From Schleiferiaceae bacterium (GTDB lineage: Bacteria; Bacteroidota; Bacteroidia; Flavobacteriales; Schleiferiaceae): a stretch of DNA of 33,635 nt. The position numbers and the translations under genes were made by a program. Positions 1 through 7,300 of the stretch are shown piece by piece. How positions within the stretch are numbered: position 1 is the first letter of the stretch; each line of letters begins with the position of its first letter. The notes beneath the pieces are model-generated. The model saw only the letters and a program-made list of their open reading frames with translations. It searched no databases and was not told the origin of the DNA. Location of the stretch: positions 1-33,635 of the forward strand of contig JAQWXR010000005.1 of NCBI GenBank assembly GCA_029254375.1. Direction: 5' to 3'.

Positions 1-118
1 TGGAGACCTTGTCTTTGATGGTGCCAGAAACAGTAATAGAGGTTTTTTGAGCAACTACCCAACCAGGGCAGAGCAATAGGAAAACGAGGACATACGGATT
101 GATCTTCGCCATTCTCAT
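1..118 (-). CDS. N-terminal fragment of a secreted/outer-membrane protein (start of a TonB-receptor-like or CarboxypepD_reg protein), cut by window edge
   Basis: Reading down from the ATG at 118, 39 codons stay open to the window edge. They give a classic signal peptide: Lys near the start, a hydrophobic stretch VLVFLLLCPGWVVA, then a likely cleavage before QKTS. The next residues, ITVSGTIKDKVS, look like the first strand of the carboxypeptidase-regulatory-like domain that opens many Bacteroidota TonB-dependent receptors and other surface proteins. A second ATG in the same frame at 112 is an alternative start. The rest of the gene lies outside the window, so its class is inferred from about 15 mature residues only. 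Confidence 0.6.
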   Translation of the reverse strand, partial: MRMAKINPYVLVFLLLCPGWVVAQKTSITVSGTIKDKVS

Positions 119-331
119 CGTTTTCTTCACTTTTTTCCGGTTAGTTTGCCTTTTGTTTCATTTATAGAATCAACCCTCCTTAACGATGGCGAGGAAAGAA
201 AATGTATCTAACCTTAAAACAGAAAAGGAAGGGATTATTGTTCTCCGAGAATTAATGGATGGACTTATGGTTCCTACCAAGGAGCCAAGCTAAGCCTAAC
301 ACTCTCTTTCAATAGCTTGAATAGTGTATTG
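119..331. other. AT-rich intergenic stretch with a 35-codon open frame
   Basis: No recognisable gene. An open frame of 35 codons runs from ATG at 186 to TAA at 291-293 on the plus strand. Its product is charged (begins MARKENVSNLKTEKEG) and resembles nothing I can name. It has no Shine-Dalgarno sequence and no clear promoter box. It could be a small gene, the stub of a decayed accessory gene, or chance. Confidence 0.3.
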
Positions 332-739
332 TTAATCTAATGATTTAAGAAAGGATTTTATCTCAGGGCCTCTTTTTTGTGCCCAACAAAGAGAGTCAAT
401 GATCGATTTAATCTCTTTTTCACTTTTCAGTGGCATATGATAAGAATGAATGCAAACACCGCTATGCCATCCACCAACATTAATTATCATATTCAATTTT
501 CCGTACGCATTTAACTCGCCATCTAGTTGTTTTTGGACAACCTTCATTTCCTCAAATTTTTTCCAATTTTCTTGATAAGCATCGATATATGAGTCTATTT
601 CTGATGAGCTAATCTTAAGAAAAGTCCCATTATACCTTAAATCAGGCCCTGGGAAATAAAACTGTATTCGATGACTGTTTTTCGAAACAATTAATTCACC
701 CTGGCCAAAAGGCAGGCCCTCTTTGTATTCTCCATTCAT
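332..739 (-). CDS. Small hypothetical protein with a MORN-like N-terminus
   Basis: 135 residues from an ATG; an in-frame stop lies two codons above the start. The first 16 residues fit one MORN unit (Gly-Glu-Tyr-Lys-x-Gly-x-x-x-Gly-x-Gly-x-Leu), and residues around 35-40 (LRYNGTF) look like the opening of another. The remainder is lysine-rich and mostly helical in character, with no family I recognise. No signal peptide is visible. The gene is clearly more AT-rich than the downstream core genes and stands alone. A 7-bp-arm inverted repeat (772-789) lies about 33 bp above the start. It may be an intact orphan or the tail of a larger MORN-repeat protein; I infer horizontal origin or decay but cannot prove it. 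Confidence 0.5.
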   Translation of the reverse strand: MNGEYKEGLPFGQGELIVSKNSHRIQFYFPGPDLRYNGTFLKISSSEIDSYIDAYQENWKKFEEMKVVQKQLDGELNAYGKLNMIINVGGWHSGVCIHSYHMPLKSEKEIKSIIDSLCWAQKRGPEIKSFLKSLD

Positions 740-1225
740 AAATATCTAGGGTAAGATTAAATTTTAGGTAAGGTAATAAATCTATTACCGGTTCTCAGAT
801 GACTACTCCCCAAATAAGTGGTAGAGCCTGGTGGCCATGCCGACGTTATCAATTTAACTAATTATCATCCCAAGTTATGAGTTTATTGAATCGACACACT
901 CGGATGTTCAGCTTCATGAATATGCCCGTTAAAAATTTTAGGACAGGATATACACTAACTCTTCATCCCAACACTAATAAATCGTGCCATATGCATTTTT
1001 TTAGCTCTTTCTTTTTTTAGCTCTTCTTTTTCTATTCTAAAACCTCTGTATTCGATGGAATTGCGAAACCCTAATTGGTTGTACAACAAAAGGCTTTCAA
1101 ACTATTCCGGAAAAAGGTGGTAGTGAATAATAGAGTCCCCAAGTGAGTCGTAGATTCTCTAACTTGCCCCTATGTCTAACAAGACTCACCAAAGTTTCTT
1201 TTCTTCTAAACACACTGATACCAAC
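740..1225. other. Gene-poor AT-rich region with small repeats
   Basis: No convincing gene in 486 bp. Visible structure: a perfect inverted repeat, GGTAATA (772-778) and TATTACC (783-789); a 14-bp direct repeat TTTTTTTAGCTCTT at 996-1009 and 1012-1025; and two degenerate copies of a 22-bp word (805-826 and 1134-1155, 17 of 22 identical) sharing CCCCAA and GTAGA. A 47-codon frame from 877 is the only other opening and shows no family features. Confidence 0.5.
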
Positions 1226-1255
1226 AAAAAAACCCCACCATCACTGGCAGGGTTT
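1226..1255 (-). terminator. Intrinsic terminator of tRNA-Asn
   Basis: On the minus strand, AAACCC, a loop, GGGTTT and a T run form a terminator six bases beyond the tRNA 3' end. Confidence 0.7.
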
Positions 1256-1260
1256 GCTTG

Positions 1261-1334
1261 CTCCTCCTCTTGGGCTCGAACCAAGGACCCTCTGATTAAC
1301 AGTCAGATGCTCTAACCAACTGAGCTAAGGAGGA
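1261..1334 (-). tRNA. tRNA-Asn (anticodon GTT)
   Basis: The minus strand folds as a complete 74-nt cloverleaf. The acceptor arm is TCCTCCT (1334-1328) paired with AGGAGGA (1268-1262), with discriminator G at 1261. The D-arm carries AGCTCAGTTGGTTAGAGC, the anticodon stem TCTGA/TCAGA encloses CTGTTAA (anticodon GTT), and the T-arm has GGTTCGAGCCC. CCA is not encoded. I looked for a copy of its 3' end in the AT-rich flank (a sign of integration) and found none. GatC, part of a transamidation complex that in some bacteria makes Asn-tRNA, is also in the window. Confidence 0.97.
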
Positions 1335-1355
1335 ATGTTCCTTCGAAAAGGGTTG

Positions 1356-1386
1356 CAATAATACGAATAGACTGAAATTGGTGCAA
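1356..1386 (-). promoter_or_regulatory. Promoter of tRNA-Asn
   Basis: On the minus strand, TTG (1386-1384), 20 bp, then TATTATTG (1363-1356). This matches the Bacteroidota -33/-7 layout (TTG, about 20 bp, TAnnTTTG) with one change in the -7 box. It starts about 22 bp before the tRNA. Confidence 0.5.
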
Positions 1387-1396
1387 TAGCCAAGGG

Positions 1397-1404
1397 TATA
1401 TTTG
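1397..1404 (+). promoter_or_regulatory. Promoter -7 box (TATATTTG) of the pfkB-type kinase gene
   Basis: A perfect TAnnTTTG box ends 29 bp before the ATG at 1434, back to back with the tRNA-Asn promoter. The -33 element is unclear: a TTG is present but only about 16 bp away. Confidence 0.5.
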
Positions 1405-1433
1405 CCAGAGATATTCAAAAAACATCTTTTTCT

Positions 1434-2348
1434 ATGAGCTTATTAGTCGTTGGTACGGTCGCATTTGATGGATTGGAAACCCCTTTTGGTGTGCGTGAGC
1501 GCATCTTGGGCGGATCAGCCACATACATTGGAATGAGTGCGGGATATTTTGTGGATCGGATCAATTTGGTTTCAGTAGTGGGTGAAGATTTCCCTCAAGC
1601 GCACATTGATCTGCTGAACGCCCACAATGTGCACACCGAAGGCTTGCAGGTCATCCAAGGGCAGAAGACATTCTTTTGGAAGGGCAAGTACCACTTGGAC
1701 ATGAATTCTCGCGACACTCTGGATACTCAGTTGAATGTTTTAGAGCATTTTGATCCAATCATTCCCGAGTCCTATAAAGATTGTGAATACTTGATGCTGG
1801 GCAATCTGGTTCCAGGGATCCAAATGCGCGTGCTCGAGCAATTAAGTCATCGCCCAAAATTGGTGGTTTTGGACACAATGAATTTGTGGATGGACGTGGC
1901 ACTTGAGGACCTCAAGAAGGTCTTAAAAAAAGTAGATGTCCTGACCATCAATGACGAAGAGGCCCGCCAGCTTTCGGGTGAGCATAACTTGGTTCAGGCA
2001 GCTAAAGTGATTCAGACCATGGGCCCCCAAACTCTCATTATTAAAAAGGGAGAACACGGAGCCTTGTTATTTGGCCCGGAAGGAAACATCTTTTTTGCCC
2101 CGGCGCTTCCATTGGCGGAGGTGTTTGACCCAACGGGTGCAGGCGACACGTTTGCAGGAGGCTTTATGGGCTATTTGGCCCAGACGGATGATATTTCGTT
2201 TGACAACATGAAGCGGGCCTTAATGTACGCTGCGACGATGGCATCGTTTTGTGTCGAGAAGTTTGGTCCTGAGCGCTTGGAGCATATCTCAGAATCTGAG
2301 CTGGCCGGGCGTCGAGCCCAATTCACTCAGCTCATTCACGTCCACTGA
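1434..2348 (+). CDS. PfkB-family carbohydrate kinase
   Basis: A 304-residue ribokinase-fold protein that phosphorylates a sugar or nucleoside with ATP in the cytoplasm. The N-terminal GGSATYIGMSAG is the usual substrate-binding glycine motif. The family's second signature is DPTGAGDTFAGG, residues 232-243, with D238 as catalytic base and GAG forming the anion hole. Length is normal for the family. The true substrate cannot be read from sequence; related Bacteroidota proteins are usually named only sugar kinase. The start is the ATG at 1434, downstream of a good -7 box. Only 4 bp separate its stop from hslR, so the two are probably cotranscribed. It is not part of the maltose locus further downstream. 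Confidence 0.9.
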   Translation: MSLLVVGTVAFDGLETPFGVRERILGGSATYIGMSAGYFVDRINLVSVVGEDFPQAHIDLLNAHNVHTEGLQVIQGQKTFFWKGKYHLDMNSRDTLDTQLNVLEHFDPIIPESYKDCEYLMLGNLVPGIQMRVLEQLSHRPKLVVLDTMNLWMDVALEDLKKVLKKVDVLTINDEEARQLSGEHNLVQAAKVIQTMGPQTLIIKKGEHGALLFGPEGNIFFAPALPLAEVFDPTGAGDTFAGGFMGYLAQTDDISFDNMKRALMYAATMASFCVEKFGPERLEHISESELAGRRAQFTQLIHVH

Positions 2349-2352
2349 GCCC

Positions 2353-2712
2353 ATGCGCGTAGACAGCTTTCTTTGGGCCGTCCGATTATTTAAAACGCGC
2401 AATTTGGCCGCGGACAGCATTAAGCTGGGTCGCATTCACATCCAAGATCAGCCGATTAAGGCGAGTCGTGTGCTAAAGGCGGGAGATGTCTTCATCCTGA
2501 AATCCACGGGATATGAGCGTCGATTTGAGGTAGTGAACTTTCCCAAAAGTCGAGTAGGAGCGGCTCTTGTTGAAAACTTTCTTCGAGAAATCACTTCTGT
2601 CGAGGAGCAGGAAAAACGTGAGATGATACAGTTAGCGCGCAAACATCAACGAAATCAGGGCCTTGGAAGGCCAACCAAGCGAGACCGTCGCGATTTAGAT
2701 GGGTGGATTTAG
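2353..2712 (+). CDS. hslR: S4-domain RNA-binding protein, Hsp15 (HslR) family
   Basis: 119 residues from the ATG at 2353. The frame is open further upstream, to 2251, but that part overlaps the kinase gene and is not S4-like. The N-terminus MRVDSFLWAVRLFKTRNLAAD is the S4 signature of Hsp15, and residues 20-60 complete the S4 fold (GRIHIQDQPIKASRVLKAGD). The basic C-terminus ends in a KRDRRDLDGW stretch like the E. coli protein's KKERRDL. Hsp15 binds free 50S subunits carrying nascent chains and helps recycle stalled ribosomes. It follows the PfkB kinase by 4 bp and probably shares its promoter. Confidence 0.88.
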   Translation: MRVDSFLWAVRLFKTRNLAADSIKLGRIHIQDQPIKASRVLKAGDVFILKSTGYERRFEVVNFPKSRVGAALVENFLREITSVEEQEKREMIQLARKHQRNQGLGRPTKRDRRDLDGWI

Positions 2713-2754
2713 GTTCAAAAAACTCCTTGAAATTCAGTTAATTACTCAAGATTA

Positions 2755-2773
2755 ACGTAGACTTAAACTACGT
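2755..2773. repeat. Small inverted repeat upstream of the TonB receptor gene
   Basis: ACGTAG and CTACGT surround a 7-bp spacer, about 62 bp before the receptor start. It may be an operator or a weak hairpin ending the hslR transcript. I see no clean TAnnTTTG box in the remaining leader. Confidence 0.35.
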
Positions 2774-2834
2774 GAGTATGGCAGGTTGCCTCTTCTTTGT
2801 TTTCTTTGTGTAAATCATCCTAAACAAATAATTC

Positions 2835-5297
2835 ATGAAAAAACTTATGACCCTTGCTGGGGCTTTGTTGCTCGCCTTTGGAGCACAGGCTCAAACAGCC
2901 GCCATGGACACGGTAGTAGAGCTTTCAGAGCTCGAAATCGTATCCTCTCGTACGGACAGTAAGTCGCCTTTTGCGGTGACCAATCTTCCTAAGAAAGACA
3001 TTGTGAACCGTTTGGCTTCACGTGACCTTCCAAACGTCTTGAACACGGCTCCCTCTATCTACTCTACCAACCAAGGTGGCGGTGCAGGGGACTCGCGCCT
3101 GAACGTTCGTGGGTTCAACCAACGTAACGTTGCAATTATGATCAACGGTGTTCCTGTGAATGACATGGAAAACGGTTGGGTATATTGGTCAAACTGGGAC
3201 GGCGTGGGTGATGCGACAAGCAACATTCAGATTCAACGTGGTTTGTCTGGAGTAAACTTGGCGGTTCCTTCTATTGGAGGCACAATCAACATTATCTCTG
3301 ACCCCGCAGCTCGTTCGAAAGGTGGATACATCCGTCAAGAATTGGGCAGCTGGAACTTCTTGAAGACAAGTGTTGGCTTTAACTCTGGTATGATCGGCGA
3401 GAAGTTGGCAATTTCAGGAACCTTGGTTCGCAAAACGGGAGATGGCTTCTATCAGGGAACTTGGACGGATGCCTATGCCTACTACTTGGGTGCATCATAC
3501 CAAGCTTCTAAAAAAGACAAGATCGAGCTCTACGCAATTGGCGCTCCGCAGCGTCACGGTCAGAACTTGTACCGTCAGAACGTAGGTCGTTACTCAAAAG
3601 ACTACGCTTTGTCTTTGGACGGTTATGATCCTAATGCCGCTGACCAGTTCTCTGAATTGGGCCGCAATTATAGCCAGAACTACAATGCAGTAGATCCTTC
3701 TTACGAGGGGGAGCAGTACTATAACATGTACGGTGCTCGTCAAGGTGCGCGTTACAATTCAGGTTATATCAATGAGCGTGAGAATTACTTCCACAAGCCT
3801 CAAGTCAACTTGAACTGGTACCGCACCATTAATGACAACATGCGCTTGGCCAACATCTTCTACTTCTCAGGAGGTTCAGGTGGAGGTTCAGGAACATTGG
3901 GATCTGTGAAGAGCTCTTCTGACTTAGGCTTTGCGCGTAACTGGGATGCTGAGGTAGCTGAGAATGCTGACGCTACAGATGGCAGCCCCGCTTCTACCGG
4001 CATTTTGCGTAACTCAATCAACAACCAATGGACTTTGGGTGCGATCTCTAAGTTGTACCATGAAGTGAACGACAACCTTAACATAACCTATGGTTTGGAT
4101 GTGCGTACAGCCCAAGTTGAGCACGCTCGTGAAGTGCGCGACTTGTTGGGCGGTGAATATTATGTCGACAACAGTAGCGATTTCCGCATGGCGGACTACC
4201 AGGCTGGCTTGGGCGACAAGGTTGCCTACCACAACACCACGACCATCAACTGGTTCGGCGCATACATTCAAGGAGACTACCGTGCTGACCGCTTGTCCGC
4301 CAATGGTGTTGCCGGTGTAACGATGGCTTCTTATACGTTGACAGACCACTTCCGTGATAACGGAAATGGCGAAGAGTACTTTGCAGAGAACAAGAACCTT
4401 CCTGGTGTTCAAATCAAGGGTGGTGCGAAGTACGCAATCAATGACAATGTGAACGCTTTTGCTAACTTGGGTTGGGTAAAGGCTACGCCTACGTTTGACA
4501 AAGCCATCAATGACGCGTCAGGTAAAGTATACGAGCAGTCATTTGCCGACAACGAGACGTTCAACTCGTACGAGGCTGGTTTAAACTGGAGTGCCCCCAA
4601 TGGCAAATTGGCCTTGAGCGCCAGCTACTACTACACTTTGTGGTTGAATCGTACCAACAGCTTCTTCGTTAACTTGACAGACGGCTCTGAAGATGCAGTT
4701 TACTTGACCGGCATGGACGCGAAGCACAGCGGCTTGGAGTTTGAGGCAGCATGGAAGCCAATCAAGGGCCTTCGTGTTGACTTGAGCGCATCATTTGGCG
4801 ACTGGACCATGATGGATGACGTTACGGGTGAGTACACCGACTACGCTACAGGTTCTCCTGTAACGACCCAAGTGAACTACTACTTGAAGGGCTTGCACAT
4901 AGGTGACGCTCCTCAGAATCAGCAAGCTATGGTTGTTTCTTACACAGGCGTGAAGAACTTAAATGCCACATTGACGTACCGTAACTACTCCAAGTACTAT
5001 GCTGATTGGAACGTATTTGGTCGTAACGATGCAGCTGATCGTGCAGAGTCTTGGGAGGTGCCTAACTTCAGCGTGTTGGATTTGAACCTTAACTACCGCT
5101 TACCCATTGATTTCAATGGTGTAACGATGGACGTTTTTGCTCACATCTTTAACGTAATGGATGCGGTTTACATCCAGGATGCTACGGACAACTCGGCTTA
5201 CAATGCCTACGGCGATAAAACGCATAGTGCGGATGACGCTGAGGTGTTCTTGGGTTTGCCACGCAACTACAACGCCGGAGTGAAGATCAACTTCTAA
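2835..5297 (+). CDS. TonB-dependent outer-membrane receptor
   Basis: 820 residues. The signal peptide is MKKLMTLAGALLLAFGAQAQ. A plug domain follows directly (about residues 30-165: LNVRGFNQRNVAIMINGVPV, then QIQRGLSGVNLAVPSIGGTI), and then a 22-strand-type barrel rich in aromatic and Asn residues, ending in phenylalanine (AGVKINF) as expected for BamA-dependent insertion. There is no CarboxypepD_reg domain in front of the plug, and no SusD follows, so this is not a SusC-type receptor. The overall look is of siderophore/cofactor-type receptors, but the ligand is unknown. A flexible Gly/Ser-rich stretch (GGSGGGSG, about residues 347-355) probably sits in an extracellular loop. The gene is alone between an inverted repeat and a strong terminator. 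Confidence 0.92.
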   Translation: MKKLMTLAGALLLAFGAQAQTAAMDTVVELSELEIVSSRTDSKSPFAVTNLPKKDIVNRLASRDLPNVLNTAPSIYSTNQGGGAGDSRLNVRGFNQRNVAIMINGVPVNDMENGWVYWSNWDGVGDATSNIQIQRGLSGVNLAVPSIGGTINIISDPAARSKGGYIRQELGSWNFLKTSVGFNSGMIGEKLAISGTLVRKTGDGFYQGTWTDAYAYYLGASYQASKKDKIELYAIGAPQRHGQNLYRQNVGRYSKDYALSLDGYDPNAADQFSELGRNYSQNYNAVDPSYEGEQYYNMYGARQGARYNSGYINERENYFHKPQVNLNWYRTINDNMRLANIFYFSGGSGGGSGTLGSVKSSSDLGFARNWDAEVAENADATDGSPASTGILRNSINNQWTLGAISKLYHEVNDNLNITYGLDVRTAQVEHAREVRDLLGGEYYVDNSSDFRMADYQAGLGDKVAYHNTTTINWFGAYIQGDYRADRLSANGVAGVTMASYTLTDHFRDNGNGEEYFAENKNLPGVQIKGGAKYAINDNVNAFANLGWVKATPTFDKAINDASGKVYEQSFADNETFNSYEAGLNWSAPNGKLALSASYYYTLWLNRTNSFFVNLTDGSEDAVYLTGMDAKHSGLEFEAAWKPIKGLRVDLSASFGDWTMMDDVTGEYTDYATGSPVTTQVNYYLKGLHIGDAPQNQQAMVVSYTGVKNLNATLTYRNYSKYYADWNVFGRNDAADRAESWEVPNFSVLDLNLNYRLPIDFNGVTMDVFAHIFNVMDAVYIQDATDNSAYNAYGDKTHSADDAEVFLGLPRNYNAGVKINF

Positions 5298-5315
5298 ACG
5301 TTTAAGAGCGTTCAA

Positions 5316-5423
5316 CGCTTAAAACGGAAGCGCGCCCAGCCATGGGCGCGCTTTTTTTGTTCCAAACTTGCAGAGTGGAAATTTTCGAAAAATTTGGCGG
5401 GCTCGATTGAGCCGTTTTAAGCG
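5316..5423. repeat. 12-bp inverted repeat enclosing the terminator
   Basis: CGCTTAAAACGG (5316-5327) is matched perfectly by its reverse complement at 5412-5423. The arms bracket the terminator hairpin between two convergent genes, so a nested structure is possible. Confidence 0.5.
5328..5358 (+). terminator. Intrinsic terminator of the TonB receptor gene
   Basis: AAGCGCGCCC, loop AGCCAT, GGGCGCGCTT and a run of T: a strong Rho-independent terminator 30 bp past the stop. Confidence 0.9.
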
Positions 5424-5424
5424 C

Positions 5425-5895
5425 TTATTTCTGGAAGGCGAGCAGGACGGCCCCCTTCTCTACAGCAGAGCCAGCAGTGGCCTGCACAGAGTCAATTACA
5501 CCGTCATGCGGAGCCTTGAGGGCATTTTCCATCTTCATGGCTTCCAAAACGATGAGCGTATCGCCTTTGGTAACAGCTTGACCCGCTTTTACATGCACGG
5601 AAAGGACCAGGCCTGGCATCGGAGCCTTCAGGTGGTCTGCGCCAGATTGCGCCACGGCGCCCATTCCCATTGACTCTAAAAGCTCCTCAAGAGGGGATTG
5701 GCTGTGAACCTCATAGGTATAGCCATCGATCCACCAGGTGGTCATTTTGCTTGTTCGGTCTTCGGAAACGAGAAATGCGCGATGGACTTTAGATCCATCT
5801 TGAATCATGTATTCGCGCCCACTCAAGGCACGAATGCTTATTTCCGGGAGCGAACTCTCCGGCACGATTTTGGTTCCGTTGACGCGGTGCTTCAT
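5425..5895 (-). CDS. Biotin carboxyl carrier protein-like subunit (acyl-CoA carboxylase type)
   Basis: 156 residues. The C-terminal half (about 88-156) is a biotinyl domain: APMPGLVLSVHVKAGQAV, then EAMKMENALKAP with K121 as the biotin site. EAMKM with Met on both sides of Lys is the canonical biotinylation motif. The N-terminal half resembles the linker region of the ~160-residue carriers that Bacteroidota use with acyl-CoA carboxylase/decarboxylase beta subunits. It is distinct from the AccB at 31929-32381. Usually such genes neighbour their carboxylase subunits; here it sits convergent to the receptor gene and divergent from rseP, with no partner in the window. Confidence 0.88.
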   Translation of the reverse strand: MKHRVNGTKIVPESSLPEISIRALSGREYMIQDGSKVHRAFLVSEDRTSKMTTWWIDGYTYEVHSQSPLEELLESMGMGAVAQSGADHLKAPMPGLVLSVHVKAGQAVTKGDTLIVLEAMKMENALKAPHDGVIDSVQATAGSAVEKGAVLLAFQK

Positions 5896-5922
5896 TTCGG
5901 CCTACAAGTTACGTAGGCATTG

Positions 5923-5930
5923 TACCTTCG
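5923..5930 (+). promoter_or_regulatory. Promoter -7 box (TACCTTCG) of rseP
   Basis: TACCTTCG, a one-base variant of TAnnTTTG, ends 11 bp before the rseP ATG. An inverted repeat CCTAC/GTAGG (5901-5917) lies just upstream, in the divergent gap shared with the biotin carrier gene. Confidence 0.45.
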
Positions 5931-5941
5931 CACATACGATT

Positions 5942-7258
5942 ATGACCATACAGATTCTTCAATTTATTCTCAGTCTTTCATTGCTTGTTGTCTTGCATGA
6001 ACTGGGACACTTTATTCCGGCTATCGCGTTCAAAACTCGCGTGGAGAAATTCTATCTCTTTTTCGATCCGTGGTTTTCATTGGTTAAAACCAAAATACGC
6101 GGCACGGAAGTCGGTATTGGCTGGCTGCCCCTAGGAGGCTACGTAAAGATTTCCGGTATGGTAGATGAATCCATGGACAGCGAGCAAATGAAGCAGCCCG
6201 CACAGCCTTGGGAGTTCCGTTCTAAGCCGGCTTGGCAGCGATTGATTATTCTTTTGGGCGGCGTGACGGTCAACTTCATAGTGGCCATCGTGATTTACGC
6301 CGGGATGATGGCCTATTATGGAGATAGTTATGTCTCTAACGAGAGCCTTAAGGATGGGATCTGGGTCAATGATCTGGGCCAGGAATTGGGTCTCCAAACA
6401 GGAGATCGCGTATTGGCAGTTGATGGGAAAATCTTGGAGAAATTCAATGAGGTAAACATCGAAATATTGCTAGGGTCTGGAAAAGAAATGCGTGTTCAAC
6501 GCGGAAACCAAACATTCACGCTTCCTATCACAACGTCTTTTGTCAAAAGCGCAATCGAGAGCAAAGCGCCCTGGATGTTCCCTCGGGTTCCCTATTATGT
6601 GAAAGGCTTCTCAGAGGACTCCCCGGCGATGATGGCGGGGCTCGTAGCGGGTGACCAAATCACCGGGCTAAACGGCCATGATATGCCCTATTTTGATCAA
6701 TTTTTGGATTCGATTCCGGCCTATGCGGGGCAAGAAGTTCACTTGCAATTCCTTCACGAAGGAGAGGCGAGTGAAATCAGTTTTTCGGTCACAGATTCTG
6801 GCCGAATGGGGGTGTATTGGCAAGACGATGTGGCGAACTTATTCCCATTGACTACAAAAAAATACGCGGGGCTCGACGCCCTGGAGGAAGGATATCATCA
6901 AGCAGTTAGCAAACTGGTGTATTACGTTCGCCAGGTTAAGCTGATGTTTCAGCCCGAAACAGGTGCATACAAGGAAGCGGGAGGCTTCTATACGATCATG
7001 AAGCAATATCCTACGGAGTGGGATTGGCAGCGCTTTTGGAATTTTACCGCTTTTCTGAGTCTGGCATTAGGCTTCCTGAATGTTCTGCCTATTCCTGCGT
7101 TGGATGGGGGCCATGCAACGTTTGTGATAATTGAAATGATTACGGGAAAGGTGCCTAGTACGCGGGTCATGGAAGTGGCCCAAACGATTGGCTTTTTCTT
7201 GTTGCTGGGCTTGTTGTTGCTCGTGAATGGCAATGACCTCCTGAAAGCGTTCCAATGA
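5942..7258 (+). CDS. rseP: RIP site-2 metalloprotease RseP
   Basis: 438 residues from the ATG at 5942, chosen because the frame above it overlaps the divergent gene and lacks family features, and because a -7 box lies just upstream. The first membrane helix holds the zinc site HELGH at residues 19-23. The second zinc-ligand motif is ALDGGH near the C-terminus (D388), followed by a last hydrophobic helix. Two PDZ-like domains lie between (about 120-200 and 205-280). The protein is an inner-membrane protease that cuts transmembrane anti-sigma factors or signal-peptide remnants. The Bacteroidota-type segment FYLFFDPWFSLVKTK follows the active-site helix. Its native substrate is not visible here. 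Confidence 0.95.
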   Translation: MTIQILQFILSLSLLVVLHELGHFIPAIAFKTRVEKFYLFFDPWFSLVKTKIRGTEVGIGWLPLGGYVKISGMVDESMDSEQMKQPAQPWEFRSKPAWQRLIILLGGVTVNFIVAIVIYAGMMAYYGDSYVSNESLKDGIWVNDLGQELGLQTGDRVLAVDGKILEKFNEVNIEILLGSGKEMRVQRGNQTFTLPITTSFVKSAIESKAPWMFPRVPYYVKGFSEDSPAMMAGLVAGDQITGLNGHDMPYFDQFLDSIPAYAGQEVHLQFLHEGEASEISFSVTDSGRMGVYWQDDVANLFPLTTKKYAGLDALEEGYHQAVSKLVYYVRQVKLMFQPETGAYKEAGGFYTIMKQYPTEWDWQRFWNFTAFLSLALGFLNVLPIPALDGGHATFVIIEMITGKVPSTRVMEVAQTIGFFLLLGLLLLVNGNDLLKAFQ

Positions 7259-7300
7259 TGCGCCCAAGCGCTGAAGGAATTTTTCTGGATATTTAGCTTG

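Noticed and set aside
291-300. Integron attC site (GCCTAAC matches RYYYAAC)
   Set aside because: No matching GTTRRRY partner at a suitable distance and no further cassettes.
877-1020. 47-codon frame on the plus strand in the AT-rich region
   Set aside because: Low complexity end (poly-Phe from the T-rich repeat), no promoter or family.
1-1334. Integration at tRNA-Asn with flanking attachment repeats
   Set aside because: No second copy of the tRNA 3' end was found in the flank that lies in the window; an integrase gene is also absent.
2251-2352. Longer N-terminus for the Hsp15-type protein
   Set aside because: The extra 34 codons lie inside the kinase gene and lack S4 features; the ATG at 2353 begins the S4 signature.
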